Below are positions 31,840-40,403 of a DNA stretch of 64,000 nt, piece by piece (within the stretch, counting starts at the first letter, position 1; each line of letters starts with the position of its first letter). This DNA comes from Candidatus Hebobacterum abditum (GTDB lineage: Bacteria > Armatimonadota > Hebobacteria > Hebobacterales > Hebobacteraceae). The stretch is from NCBI GenBank assembly GCA_029821875.1, contig JALGXW010000001.1, positions 1 to 64,000 of the forward strand, given 5' to 3'. Both the position numbers and the translations under genes were made by a program. Below the pieces are notes generated by a model. It made no database searches. It saw nothing but the letters and a program-made list of their open reading frames with translations, and was not told the DNA's origin.

Positions 31840-33345
31840 GTGGAGATTCGCTTCTCTGCTGGCTCTCTGAGAGACTGCGAGGGCGACGCGCTCGTCATCG
31901 GCTGCTTCGAGGGAGCGCGCCCGGAGGGCCCTGCAGCCGAGGTGGATCGGGCTCTGGATGGCCTTATCGAGAGCCTGGTCGAGTCGGGCGAGATCCGCGG
32001 CAAGCAGTCCGAGATAACAGTGCTTCATACGGGCGACAGACTGCCCTGCGCGCGGGTGGCTGTTGCAGGCCTCGGCGAGGCCGGCAGAGACCCCCTCCTT
32101 TCAGTGCGCCGGGCCAGCGGCGCCGCAGCGCGATACCTGCGGGATCGTGGCTGCCGCCGCATCGCCACGGGCCTCCACTTGGGAACGCCTCCTGGAGTGC
32201 GTCCGGAGCACTCGGTGCGCGCGGCTGTCGAGGGGGCATACACGGGGCTCTACCGGGGCGAGGAATGCAAGACGAAGAGGGACCTGCCAGACGAGCTGGA
32301 TGAGATAGCAGTCGTCGGCTTGCCCAGCGAGGATCGGGACGATCCGGTCGTGGTCGCTGGACGCGCCGGCCAGGTTTCGGGCGAGGCGACGAACTACGCC
32401 CGGCGTCTGATCAACCTGCCGCCCAACGAGATCACCCCCTCGCGACTTGCCCGCGAGGCCGCCGAGATCGCAGCGGCCGGCGGCCTCGAAGTCGAGGCCC
32501 TGGGCCCTGAGCAGATTGGTGAACTGGGCATGGGCGCGCTCTCGGCCGTCGCCCGCGGGAGCGAGGAGCCGGCGAGGTTGATCGTGCTTCGTCACCGCGG
32601 TAGGGCGGATGGGCCGCGCATTGCGCTTGTGGGGAAGGGCCTGACTTTTGACAGCGGAGGGCTGTCCCTCAAGCCGTCGGACAGAATGACAGCGATGAAG
32701 CAGGACATGGCCGGCGGCGCGGCCGTCCTAGCGGCCATGCGCGCCCTAGCCGAGATGGATCTGAATCTGGATGTCACGGGGGTCGTGCCGGCTACGGAGA
32801 ACCTGCCGAGCGGCCGAGCGTACAAGCCGGACGATGTCGTAAAAGCATTCGACGGCAAGACGATTGAGATCGTCAACACGGATGCGGAGGGCCGCTTGAT
32901 CCTTGCAGATGCTCTGGCCTATGCCTGCCACCTCGGCGCGACACACATCGTGGATGTCGCTACCTTGACGGGGGCCTGTGTCATCGCCCTCGGCCACGCG
33001 ACATCCGGTGTGATGGGGAGCGATCCCGCTCTCGTGGAGGCCGTCATCGACGCGGGGGAGCGAGCCGGCGAGCGGATGTGGCGGCTGCCGCTGTTCCCGG
33101 AGTACAGATCACAGTTGGACAGCAAAGTTGCCGACATCAAGAACGTGGGCGGCAGGCCTGCAGGCACCATCACCGCGGGATGGTTCCTGCGTGAGTTCGT
33201 TGGGGAGACGGCCTGGGTGCACATCGACATTGCCGGCACCGCCTGGAGCGAGAAGGACGAGCCCCACCAGATCGAGGGGGGCACGGGCGTGGGCACACGG
33301 ACTCTCATCGCGCTCGCCGAACGGATGGCTGGAGGTGAGGCATGA
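31840..33345 (+). CDS. pepA: Leucyl aminopeptidase (M17 family)
   Basis: 501 residues, the usual length. The C-terminal catalytic domain has all dinuclear-metal motifs: 'VGKGLTFDSGGLSLKPSD' (Lys and Asp ligands), 'MKQDMAGGAAVLAAM' (Asp ligand) and the family signature 'NTDAEGRLILADAL' (Asp and Glu ligands, catalytic Arg). The N-terminal macro-like domain is present. The start is GTG with AGGGAGGG 7-8 nt upstream. Cytoplasmic exopeptidase releasing N-terminal residues; PepA homologues can also bind DNA. It overlaps htrA by ATGA. Confidence 0.94.
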   Translation: MEIRFSAGSLRDCEGDALVIGCFEGARPEGPAAEVDRALDGLIESLVESGEIRGKQSEITVLHTGDRLPCARVAVAGLGEAGRDPLLSVRRASGAAARYLRDRGCRRIATGLHLGTPPGVRPEHSVRAAVEGAYTGLYRGEECKTKRDLPDELDEIAVVGLPSEDRDDPVVVAGRAGQVSGEATNYARRLINLPPNEITPSRLAREAAEIAAAGGLEVEALGPEQIGELGMGALSAVARGSEEPARLIVLRHRGRADGPRIALVGKGLTFDSGGLSLKPSDRMTAMKQDMAGGAAVLAAMRALAEMDLNLDVTGVVPATENLPSGRAYKPDDVVKAFDGKTIEIVNTDAEGRLILADALAYACHLGATHIVDVATLTGACVIALGHATSGVMGSDPALVEAVIDAGERAGERMWRLPLFPEYRSQLDSKVADIKNVGGRPAGTITAGWFLREFVGETAWVHIDIAGTAWSEKDEPHQIEGGTGVGTRTLIALAERMAGGEA

Positions 33346-34481
33346 GGCCCAGGGGCCGCACACTACTGCTCGTACTCGCCGCACTGCTCGGGATCATGGT
33401 GGGGGCAGTGCTCGTCCTGACGCTGCAAAGGACTCAGCCCACGGCGCCGCCGTCTACCCACGAGCAGCCTCTGCGGCCGCTGCCTTTGGCTGTGGTGGAT
33501 ACCAGCTCTCAGGATGCCATCGTTGCCGCCGTGCAGAAGGTGGGGCCTGCGGTGGTGAACATCAGCACGGTGTTCCTGCCGCCGGCCGAGGACCCGCTCG
33601 AGCGCATCATCCGGCGATCCCTGGGGATTCCGCGCGAGCCGTTTCCGCGAGGCGGCCAGGGCAGCGGGTTCGTGATAGACGGGGAGAAGGGCTATATCCT
33701 CACCAACGCACATGTTGTCAAAGGCGCCGACCGGGTGGCAGTTCTGCTCGCCGACGGTCGCCAGTTCGATGCCGAAGTGGTCGGCGCCGATCCGCTCACT
33801 GAGGTGGCGGTGGTGCGGGTGCGTGGTGAGGATCTGCCGGAGGCGACGCTGGGGAGCACGGAGGACGTTCCCATCGGCTCTTGGGTCATCGCCATCGGGA
33901 ATCCGTTCGGATATGAGAACAGCGTAACCGTCGGCGTGGTGAGTGCAAAGGAGCGTGAGATCGAGGGCCCCAACAACATTGTCCTCGACGACCTGCTCCA
34001 GACCGACGCGTCGATCAACCCAGGAAACAGCGGCGGCGCACTCGTCGACCTCAACGGCCGTGTCGTGGGCATGCCAACCGCGGTGATACCCTTCGCGCAG
34101 GGCATGGGGTTTGCGGTCTCGATCGACGTTGCGGAGCAGGTTGCCGAGCGGCTGATCGAGACAGGTACGATGCCCTGGCTGGGAGTCCGGCACAGGCCGC
34201 TGATACCCGAGGAGGCGCGGCAGGCTGGCCTGCCGGAGGGCAAGGGAAGCATGATCTTCGGTGTTGTCCCGCGTGGGCCCGCCGCGCGAGCTGGTTTGCA
34301 GCCGCGCGATCTCATCATACGCATCGGCGATCGCGCCATCGAGAGACGAGGGGATCTGAGCAAGACGATCCGCTCCTACGGTGCTGGCGACAGAGTCGAG
34401 GTGACGGTGATCCGGGAGGGCCGGGAGGTGACTCTGCCCGTCGAGCTCGGCGCCGCGCCGGTCGACCTCGGCGAGCGCTAG
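33342..34481 (+). CDS. HtrA/DegP-type serine protease with Glu in place of the triad Asp
   Basis: 379 residues: an N-terminal signal anchor (about residues 8-28), a trypsin-like domain and one PDZ domain (about 285-370, 'GLQPRDLIIRIGDRAI'). Catalytic His124 ('LTNAHVV') and Ser230 ('NPGNSGGAL') are present. The position normally held by Asp in '(S/T)DxAV' is Glu154 ('LTEVAVVRV'; codon GAG). Activity may be lowered or altered, or the protein may act as a chaperone. Periplasmic/envelope quality control is the known role of the family. Starts at the pepA stop (ATGA). Its stop shares a CTAG with the convergent nadB remnant. Confidence 0.9.
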   Translation: MRPRGRTLLLVLAALLGIMVGAVLVLTLQRTQPTAPPSTHEQPLRPLPLAVVDTSSQDAIVAAVQKVGPAVVNISTVFLPPAEDPLERIIRRSLGIPREPFPRGGQGSGFVIDGEKGYILTNAHVVKGADRVAVLLADGRQFDAEVVGADPLTEVAVVRVRGEDLPEATLGSTEDVPIGSWVIAIGNPFGYENSVTVGVVSAKEREIEGPNNIVLDDLLQTDASINPGNSGGALVDLNGRVVGMPTAVIPFAQGMGFAVSIDVAEQVAERLIETGTMPWLGVRHRPLIPEEARQAGLPEGKGSMIFGVVPRGPAARAGLQPRDLIIRIGDRAIERRGDLSKTIRSYGAGDRVEVTVIREGREVTLPVELGAAPVDLGER

Positions 34482-35978
34482 TCCTGCCGGAAGTGACAGC
34501 CTCGGCTGGTCGAGTTCCGTTGCGCCGCCTCGGCTACGATCAGCGCGGCCGCGATGCCGTTGCGCAGGCCTACGAGGGCATCGGCCAGCTTGGTCTCTCG
34601 GTAAAACTGCTCGATCCGGTGCTCGAGGTAGTGGAGGTCCGCGACGGCTCGCTGTAGGCGCTTCGCGTTCCGAACGATACCCGCGTAGTTCCACATTGTG
34701 CTCTTGATCATCATCCAGTCCTGGATGATAAGCAGGGGGTCGATGTCCTCGGTCAGGCCCTCGTCGTGCCAGACGGCGATCTCCTCCGCGATGCCGCGCC
34801 GCAGGTCTTCGTGATCCCGCGCTGCGTCGTCGGCTGTGCGCTGGCCCCAGAGGATGGCTTCCGGCAGCGACGTCGAGGCAAGCCGATTGGCGCCGTGCAC
34901 TCCCGTGCAGGCCGCCTCTCCCACCGCGTACAGGCGACGGATGCTCGTTCTCCCCCACGTGTCTACCTTCACGCCGCCGCAAAAGTAGTGCGCCGCGGGC
35001 ACCACCGGGATGGGCTGCTTCGTTATGTCGACCCCGAACTCGAGCAGCTTCTCGTAGATCGTGGGGAACCGCGTCCTCGCGTCGACCGAAAGGCCGCCAA
35101 GGTCGAGCAACACGTACTCTGCTCCCTGCTTCAGCATCTCCTCGTGGATAGCGCGGGCCACGATGTCCCTTGGCGCTAGCGACCCGTCGGGGTGATACTC
35201 GGCCATGAACTCCTCACCGCTGCGGCTCCGGATGACGGCGCCTTCGCCGCGCACGGACTCCGAGATCAGGAAGCGGTCGGCGTCCCTGTGGTAGAAGGCC
35301 GTCGGGTGGAACTGGACGTACTCCGCGTTGATGATCTCGGCTCCGGCCCGGTAGGCCATGGCGAGTCCGTCTCCGCGGGCCACCCAGGGGTTCGTCGTGT
35401 GCAGGTAGAGCTGACCCAGCCCGCCCGTGGCGAGCACTGTGTGCGGCGCGAAGTATCGCTTCACCCCTCCCACACTTTGGTCGAGGGCATAGGCACCCAC
35501 GCACTCGATCCGTTCATACACGGCGGCGGGGCTCACAGCGTGGTGCGGCACTGTTATCAGGTCCACGGCCGTGTGGCGCGTCTCGAGATCGATCCTGGGC
35601 TCTTCTGTGAGAGTGTCCAGCATCCGAGCTATGATCGCGTGGCCCGTCGCGTCGTCCGCGTGCGCTATCCGTCGCCGGCTGTGAGCGGCCTCCTGGGTGA
35701 AGTCGAGCTTCCCCTCTTCGTCTCTTGAGAACTGCACTGGAGAGATCATCGCCGGCGGACATGATGTCCGCAGCAAGTTCCTCCGGTGTGTCCCCGGGGG
35801 GGCACGCGACTATGCCCCCCTGCGCGTAATCGCTGTTCGACTCAAGCGGGTCGGCCGCGTTGGTCAACATGATGACATCGAGGCCGGCCTCGGCCGCTCT
35901 CAGCGCGCAGGCGGCTCCGGCAGCCCCGCTTCCGATCACGAGCAGGTCGGCGAGTATATCTTCATTCACGCGGCTCAT
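34478..35978 (-). pseudogene. nadB: L-aspartate oxidase (nadB), frameshifted with internal deletion
   Basis: Two frames together cover NadB. The N-terminal ~90 residues, starting at 35978, carry the FAD dinucleotide fold ('LLVIGSGAAGAACALRAAEAG', 'NSDYAQGGIVACPPGDTPE', 'DIMSAGDDLS'). The rest, in another frame, runs from 'QFSRDEEGKLDF' through 'HSRRRIAHADDATG', 'RYFAPHTVLATGGLGQLY', 'GVHGANRLASTSLPEA' to 'GCHFRQD'. The ~25-30 residues that normally lie between (after 'DLS') are missing, and the frame changes near 35727-35740, so the gene is broken by a deletion not divisible by three, or the assembly is wrong there. A 17-bp palindrome (35755-35771) lies ~20 bp away. NadB makes iminoaspartate for NAD synthesis; no nadA or nadC is in the window. 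Confidence 0.85.
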
Positions 35979-36220
35979 CGGAATGACCCATCAGGAGAAT
36001 CCCTCTAAGTGGATTCTAGCTGACATTCCTGAGTTCCTGTGTGGCGCCGCATCGGGCACCCATCAGCCTCGGCAGAGGCTGCGAGTGGTCCCGCTACCGC
36101 GCCTGGCCCGCGGCGTTCGGGACTCCCAGCATGTTTGCCTTCGGGACGGCGGCGGTAACACTCTCTTGCCACCCGGCGTGGAGAAGGCTTGTCGGCTGGC
36201 AGGATGCCAAGGAGACTGCG
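35979..36220. other. Divergent intergenic region
   Basis: About 240 bp between the nadB start and the metallophosphoesterase gene. A + frame stays open through part of it but lacks a ribosome-binding site and family similarity. A TAGAAT on the minus strand (near 36014) might be a -10 for nadB; no -35 was recognised. Confidence 0.3.
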
Positions 36221-37408
36221 ATGAGCATCGGCGCATCTCCACTTCTCACGCCGCTCATGTCCTGGCTCCCCCTTGGCGTCGCGGTACTGGCAGCTCAGGC
36301 CGCAGCAGTGGCCTTCTGCGTGCGGCCTTCCCGGCGCCAACTGGCTGCATCACTGGGGTTCCTGCTTTGCGCGGACGTGCTCCTCGTCGTCCTCCTCCGC
36401 GTCTGTGTCGCCCACATGGGCCAACTGGACTACTCCGAGAGCTTCTTCAGGTGGCGCTGGCACTTCCTCGTCCTGGCGCTTGTCGCAGCCGGTCTTCCGC
36501 TTCCCCTGTGGGCACTCGGGCTGAAGCTCGTGTCCGCCCGCTACGGACACAGCGCTCAGCGGCCTTCACTCATCCATCCTGTCTTTGGTGCCGCTCTTAT
36601 GGCCTGGCTGCTCGCCGCCGCAGCCATACTCCTGGTTGGCGGCGAGTTCAGCTTCCTTCCGAGGCCGGCGCGGATCACTCGCATCGAGGTAGGGCTGCCG
36701 GGCCTGTCGGCTCGACTGAACGGTCTCAGAATCGCGGTCCTGACAGACCACCACATTGGGCCTCTGATCACACCCGCCCGCGCCCGGCAGCGCCTCCGGT
36801 CGCTGGCTGCAACGAGGCCGGACCTGATTGTCGACCTTGGTGACATCACCGAGATGGACCCGAGCTACCAACCGGAGGCAGCTCAGATACTCGGCGACTA
36901 CTCCGCGCCGCTCGGGACGTTCGCGGTTGGCGGCAATTTCGATGTGCGGTGTGGCACGGACTCGCTCAGGGAGGAGCTGGCGAAGGTCGGCGTGACCTAT
37001 CTCGAGAACGAGGCGTGGCCAGTCACGGGAGATGGGGCCGAGCTCTGGCTCGTCGGGCTGGGCGATGCCTGGACTGGCTGGGCCGATCTGGACACGGCGC
37101 TGACCGAAGTGCCGGAGGGGGCGGCTGTTATTCTGCTCTCGCACAGCCCGGACGTGATCGAAGAGGCGGCCACGCGCGGGATCCCGTTGGTGCTGTCCGG
37201 GCACCTCCACGGCGGCCAGGTCGTCATCCCGTTTGCGGGGCCTGTCGTAGGCATGTCGAAGTTCGGCACGCGCTTTGCGTGGGGCCACTTCCACATTGGC
37301 AACACGCAGCTCATCGTGTCCAGGGGGCTGGGGGAGGAGGGAGTTCCTCTCAGGTTGTTCTGCCCGCCCGAGATCGTCGTGCTCACACTTCGTTCGCCGG
37401 GTGACTGA
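36221..37408 (+). CDS. Membrane-anchored metallophosphoesterase
   Basis: 395 residues. Four transmembrane helices lie within the first ~145 residues, followed by a calcineurin-like phosphoesterase domain: 'VLTDHHIG' (D-x-H), 'VDLGDITE' (GD), 'AVGGNFDV' (GN, with Phe where GNHD is usual), 'LLSHSPD' and 'LSGHLHGGQ' (metal-binding His). It resembles YkuE/YaeI-type enzymes linked to lipid phosphate metabolism; the His-to-Phe change in GNHD is shared by part of that family. The start at 36221 is set by AAGGAGACTG 5 nt upstream; an upstream ATG frame from 36041 is not supported. Confidence 0.85.
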   Translation: MSIGASPLLTPLMSWLPLGVAVLAAQAAAVAFCVRPSRRQLAASLGFLLCADVLLVVLLRVCVAHMGQLDYSESFFRWRWHFLVLALVAAGLPLPLWALGLKLVSARYGHSAQRPSLIHPVFGAALMAWLLAAAAILLVGGEFSFLPRPARITRIEVGLPGLSARLNGLRIAVLTDHHIGPLITPARARQRLRSLAATRPDLIVDLGDITEMDPSYQPEAAQILGDYSAPLGTFAVGGNFDVRCGTDSLREELAKVGVTYLENEAWPVTGDGAELWLVGLGDAWTGWADLDTALTEVPEGAAVILLSHSPDVIEEAATRGIPLVLSGHLHGGQVVIPFAGPVVGMSKFGTRFAWGHFHIGNTQLIVSRGLGEEGVPLRLFCPPEIVVLTLRSPGD

Positions 37409-37469
37409 TCCGAGCACGTTTCGCTCCGCCACGGTGGAGTGCGAGCAGGCCCCAGCCGCGAGGCGCCGC

Positions 37470-37498
37470 TTGTGCTCGCATGTGCCGTGTGCTAGAAT
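37470..37498 (+). promoter_or_regulatory. Sigma-70 promoter giving a leaderless mRNA
   Basis: TTGTGC (37470-37475), 17 bp, TAGAAT (37493-37498). The -10 ends 7 bp before the ATG at 37506, so the transcript would begin at or next to the start codon. No ribosome-binding site precedes that ATG. Confidence 0.55.
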
Positions 37499-37505
37499 CG
37501 CCGAC

Positions 37506-37967
37506 ATGGAGGGCAAGCTCCGACGGGCGCGTGTGGGAGACGTCGCGGCGGTTCACAAGCTCATCAACTCCTTCGCCGATCGCGACGAGATGCTACCGCG
37601 CTCGCTGAATGAGCTCTACGAGAACCTCCGCGACTACTTCGTCATCGAGAACGGAGGCGACGTAGTCGGTTGCTGCGCCCTCCATGTGACCTGGAGCGAC
37701 CTCGCTGAGGTCAAGTGTCTCGCAGTCAGAGAGGATCACCAAGGGGACCGGCTCGGGGAGCAGTTGGTCGAAGCGTGCCTGAGCGATGCTCGTGTTCTGG
37801 GGGTGCCTCGGGTCTTCGTGCTCACCTACATCCCAGGCTACTTCGATCGGTTCGGCTTCCGCACCGTGGAGAAGAACGAGCTGCCCCAGAAGGTCTGGAG
37901 CGAGTGCATTCGGTGTCCGAAGTTCCCGGACTGCGCAGAAGTGAGCATGGTGATCGACCTTGAGTGA
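37506..37967 (+). CDS. GNAT-family N-acetyltransferase (ArgA-like)
   Basis: 153 residues, a single GNAT domain: 'RRARVGDVAAVHKLINSFAD' N-terminal strand-helix, 'CCALHVTWSDLAEVKCLAV' and the acetyl-CoA loop region 'REDHQGDRLGEQLVEAC', where Q/R-x-x-G-x-G/A is expected. It ends with 'YIPGYFDRFGFRTVEKNELPQ', characteristic of the short N-acetylglutamate synthase-like enzymes of arginine biosynthesis. Arginine genes are not adjacent. It probably starts leaderless from the promoter at 37470-37498 and is followed after 12 bp by aroQ. Confidence 0.85.
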   Translation: MEGKLRRARVGDVAAVHKLINSFADRDEMLPRSLNELYENLRDYFVIENGGDVVGCCALHVTWSDLAEVKCLAVREDHQGDRLGEQLVEACLSDARVLGVPRVFVLTYIPGYFDRFGFRTVEKNELPQKVWSECIRCPKFPDCAEVSMVIDLE

Positions 37968-37979
37968 ACAGGGGGTGTC

Positions 37980-38435
37980 ATGGCGGCCAAACGGATCCTC
38001 GTGATCCATGGGTGCAATCTCAACCTGCTCGGCTCGCGGGAGCCCGAGCTCTACGGGAGCGCGACGCTCGACGAAATCGATCGGCAGATTGCTGCACTGG
38101 CTGAGGAGCTCGGGGTCGAGGTGTCGTTCGTGCAGTCGAACCACGAGGGCGAGATCATCGAGGCGATCCAAGCGGCCCGCGGCGCGGCCGATGGCATGAT
38201 GATCAACCCCGCTGGGTGGACCACCACGAGCGTTGGCATCCTCGACGCGGTGAAGGCGGTTGGGCTCCCGACCATTGAGGTCCACCTCTCGAATATCCAC
38301 GCGCGCGAGCAGTTCAGGCGTCATTCTGTGCTCGCGCCTGCGACCATCGGCCAGATATGTGGCTTCGGTGCGGCGAGCTACCTGCTGGGCCTTCGGGCGC
38401 TGGCCCGACATCTCGGCGTAACCGGGTCTCCATGA
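37980..38435 (+). CDS. aroQ: Type II 3-dehydroquinate dehydratase
   Basis: 151 residues, the usual length for AroQ, third step of the shikimate pathway. Present: '[16 protein letters not shown]' (catalytic Arg and Tyr), '[14 protein letters not shown]', '[15 protein letters not shown]'-like catalytic His ('[18 protein letters not shown]'). Unusual: the substrate-binding loop normally NPGA(Y/W)(T/S)HTS reads 'NPAGWTTTS', replacing the loop His with Thr and permuting Gly-Ala, and GPNLN is GCNLN. Activity is likely but should not be assumed. GGGGGTG precedes the ATG, and the stop overlaps pepP-like by ATGA. Confidence 0.9.
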   Translation: MAAKRILVIHGCNLNLLGSREPELYGSATLDEIDRQIAALAEELGVEVSFVQSNHEGEIIEAIQAARGAADGMMINPAGWTTTSVGILDAVKAVGLPTIEVHLSNIHAREQFRRHSVLAPATIGQICGFGAASYLLGLRALARHLGVTGSP

Positions 38436-39514
38436 GCGACCGCGACGGCCGCCTGGCTCAGCTCCGCGAGCTGCTCCCCGGGGCCGAGGTTGACGGCCTG
38501 GTCGTGTCCGCGCCGGGCAACATCTTCTATCTCAGCGGGTTCCGTGGCTCCAGCGGCGCGCTGCTCGTTACGGATCAGCAGTGCATGCTGTTCAGCGACT
38601 TCCGGTATCGGCTCCAGGCGAAGGAGCAGGCTCCCGACTTCGAGTTCGTCGAAGTACCGCGGCGTCTGCTCGCGGCCGTCGGCGAAGCCGCCGCCGCGGC
38701 CGGTGTGAGTCGGCTGGGCTACAATCCCTCACATCTCAGTTGTGAGCTGCGGGATCAACTCAGCGAGGGCGCCGGAAGCGTCCCTCTCGCGCCGGCTGGC
38801 GCTCTGGTCGAGGAGATGCGAGCGACAAAGTCCGAGGAGGAGGTCGGGCTGATCAGTGCCGCGGCCGCCCTTGCCGATCGGGCGCTGGCGCACATGGCGA
38901 AGATGCTCCGGGCGGGCGCCACGGAGCGCGAGGTTGCACTGGAGGGGGAGTTCTACATGCGTCGCGAGGGAGCCGAGGCGGCCAGCTTCGACGTCATTGT
39001 GGCATCGGGGCCTCGCAGCGCGCTCCCGCATGCCGAGACGACCGATCGTGAGCTGGCCACCGGCGACTCGGTGGTCATCGACATTGGGGCGCGGTTCTCC
39101 GGCTACTGCTCCGACATCACCCGGACGTTCGCGGTGGGCTCAGCCCCGCCGGAGATGGGCGAGGTCTACAAGGTGGTGTATCAGGCGCAACGGGCGGCCG
39201 CCGCCGGTGTCCAGGCAGGGGTCATCTGTGGGGACGTGGACGGCATCGCACGCAAGATAATCGAGGATGCCGGTTACAGCGACAGCTTCGGCCATGGACT
39301 TGGCCACGGGGTCGGCATCGATGTACACGAGGCGCCGCGCCTGGGGAAGGGCGAGAAGAAGGAGCTCGCTCCCGGCAACGTGGTGACGGTCGAGCCGGGC
39401 ATATACCTCGAAGGCACCGGAGGCGTTAGGCTAGAGGACTTGCTGGTTGTTTTCCAGAACGGCTCGGAGACCATCACAGGCAGTCCAATGCCTTCGGAGC
39501 TGCCGGTGGTGTAG
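38432..39514 (+). CDS. Xaa-Pro peptidase (M24 family)
   Basis: 360 residues. A creatinase-like N-terminal domain ('[22 protein letters not shown]', '[10 protein letters not shown]') precedes the pita-bread metallopeptidase domain with metal ligands in '[19 protein letters not shown]' (two Asp), '[14 protein letters not shown]' (His), 'VEPGIYLEG' (Glu) and '[10 protein letters not shown]' (Glu). PepQ/PepP-like aminopeptidase cleaving X-Pro bonds. Starts within the aroQ stop (ATGA), the common aroQ-pepP-efp arrangement of many bacteria, although efp is not next here. Confidence 0.92.
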   Translation: MSDRDGRLAQLRELLPGAEVDGLVVSAPGNIFYLSGFRGSSGALLVTDQQCMLFSDFRYRLQAKEQAPDFEFVEVPRRLLAAVGEAAAAAGVSRLGYNPSHLSCELRDQLSEGAGSVPLAPAGALVEEMRATKSEEEVGLISAAAALADRALAHMAKMLRAGATEREVALEGEFYMRREGAEAASFDVIVASGPRSALPHAETTDRELATGDSVVIDIGARFSGYCSDITRTFAVGSAPPEMGEVYKVVYQAQRAAAAGVQAGVICGDVDGIARKIIEDAGYSDSFGHGLGHGVGIDVHEAPRLGKGEKKELAPGNVVTVEPGIYLEGTGGVRLEDLLVVFQNGSETITGSPMPSELPVV

Positions 39515-39554
39515 ACGCAGATACATAGGAACGGACGGGAAGGAGAAGGATGCG

Positions 39555-40403
39555 ATGAGAAAGCACTGCTCCGCAGTATTCATGAGTGTGCTGCTGGTCA
39601 CAGCTCTGCTTCCGGCGCATGCGGTGGTGCTGCGCTTCCAACCAGAGGTCGGCGACACTCACCGCTATAAGCTCTCGATGTCGGGCCGCATGACCATGGA
39701 GATGATGGGCGAGACGATGCGCGGGGAGACGACCGCCGAGATGGACTACGCGGAGAAGGCATTGTCCAGGGAGGGCGATGTCACGCGGCACCAGACAGAG
39801 TTGCTAAGCGGCACGTTGAGCATGACGATGGCCGGGCAGAGCGAGACCATGGATCTGCCGACGGGTCGGCTTGTCGCCGACATCGACAGTCGCGGGAAGC
39901 TAGTCGAGATGGTGGAGGCTGATTTCGAGGGACAGGCGATGCAGCAACCGTTCATGGGCTCCGGGCCCGAGTCGATGTCGACCTCGTTCCATTACGGCGC
40001 CTTCCCCGAGGGCGATGTCAAAGAAGGTGACACCTGGTCGGACACGATCTCCATGCCGTTGAGCCCGGACGGCGCGGAGGTCGAGATGACATTCACGTCA
40101 GAGCTCCTCGCCCTCACCACCTTCCAAAGCCGGAAATGCGCCAAGATCCGCACTTCCTTCAACGCTCCGCTGGACATGGACATGGCCGAGTTGGGCGTGC
40201 CGTCGGGCGACGACGAATCTGGCGCCATGCAGGCTACCCTCAAGGGCGACATGCTTATGTACTATGACTACGAGAACAGCCTCTACGTATACGGCGAGGG
40301 CACGATGGGCATGGACATGTCCATGCCCATGCCCGACATGCCTGGCGGCGACATGACAACGAAGATGATAATGAACCTGAAGATGGCCATGGTGGAACCA
40401 TGA
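39555..40403 (+). CDS. Secreted Met-rich protein of unknown function (paralogue A)
   Basis: 282 residues with a Sec signal peptide (about residues 1-22, ending 'LLPAHA'), then a predicted all-beta domain beginning 'VVLRFQPEVGDTHRYKLS'. It is notably rich in methionine, including 'MDMSMPMPDMPGGDM' near the C-terminus. The same layout (signal, 'EVGDTHRYK', 'LLALTTFQSRKCAKI', 'YYDYENSLYVYGEG') recurs in the next gene, so they are tandem paralogues; DUF6263-like secreted proteins have a similar N-terminus. GGAAGGAG precedes the ATG. Met-rich segments suggest metal binding or oxidant scavenging, which is speculative. Confidence 0.7.
   Translation: MRKHCSAVFMSVLLVTALLPAHAVVLRFQPEVGDTHRYKLSMSGRMTMEMMGETMRGETTAEMDYAEKALSREGDVTRHQTELLSGTLSMTMAGQSETMDLPTGRLVADIDSRGKLVEMVEADFEGQAMQQPFMGSGPESMSTSFHYGAFPEGDVKEGDTWSDTISMPLSPDGAEVEMTFTSELLALTTFQSRKCAKIRTSFNAPLDMDMAELGVPSGDDESGAMQATLKGDMLMYYDYENSLYVYGEGTMGMDMSMPMPDMPGGDMTTKMIMNLKMAMVEP

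Noticed and set aside
33363-34982. A 539-codon minus-strand frame spanning htrA and nadB
   Set aside because: Shadow frame, low complexity (Arg/His/Pro-rich), antisense to a well-conserved protease.
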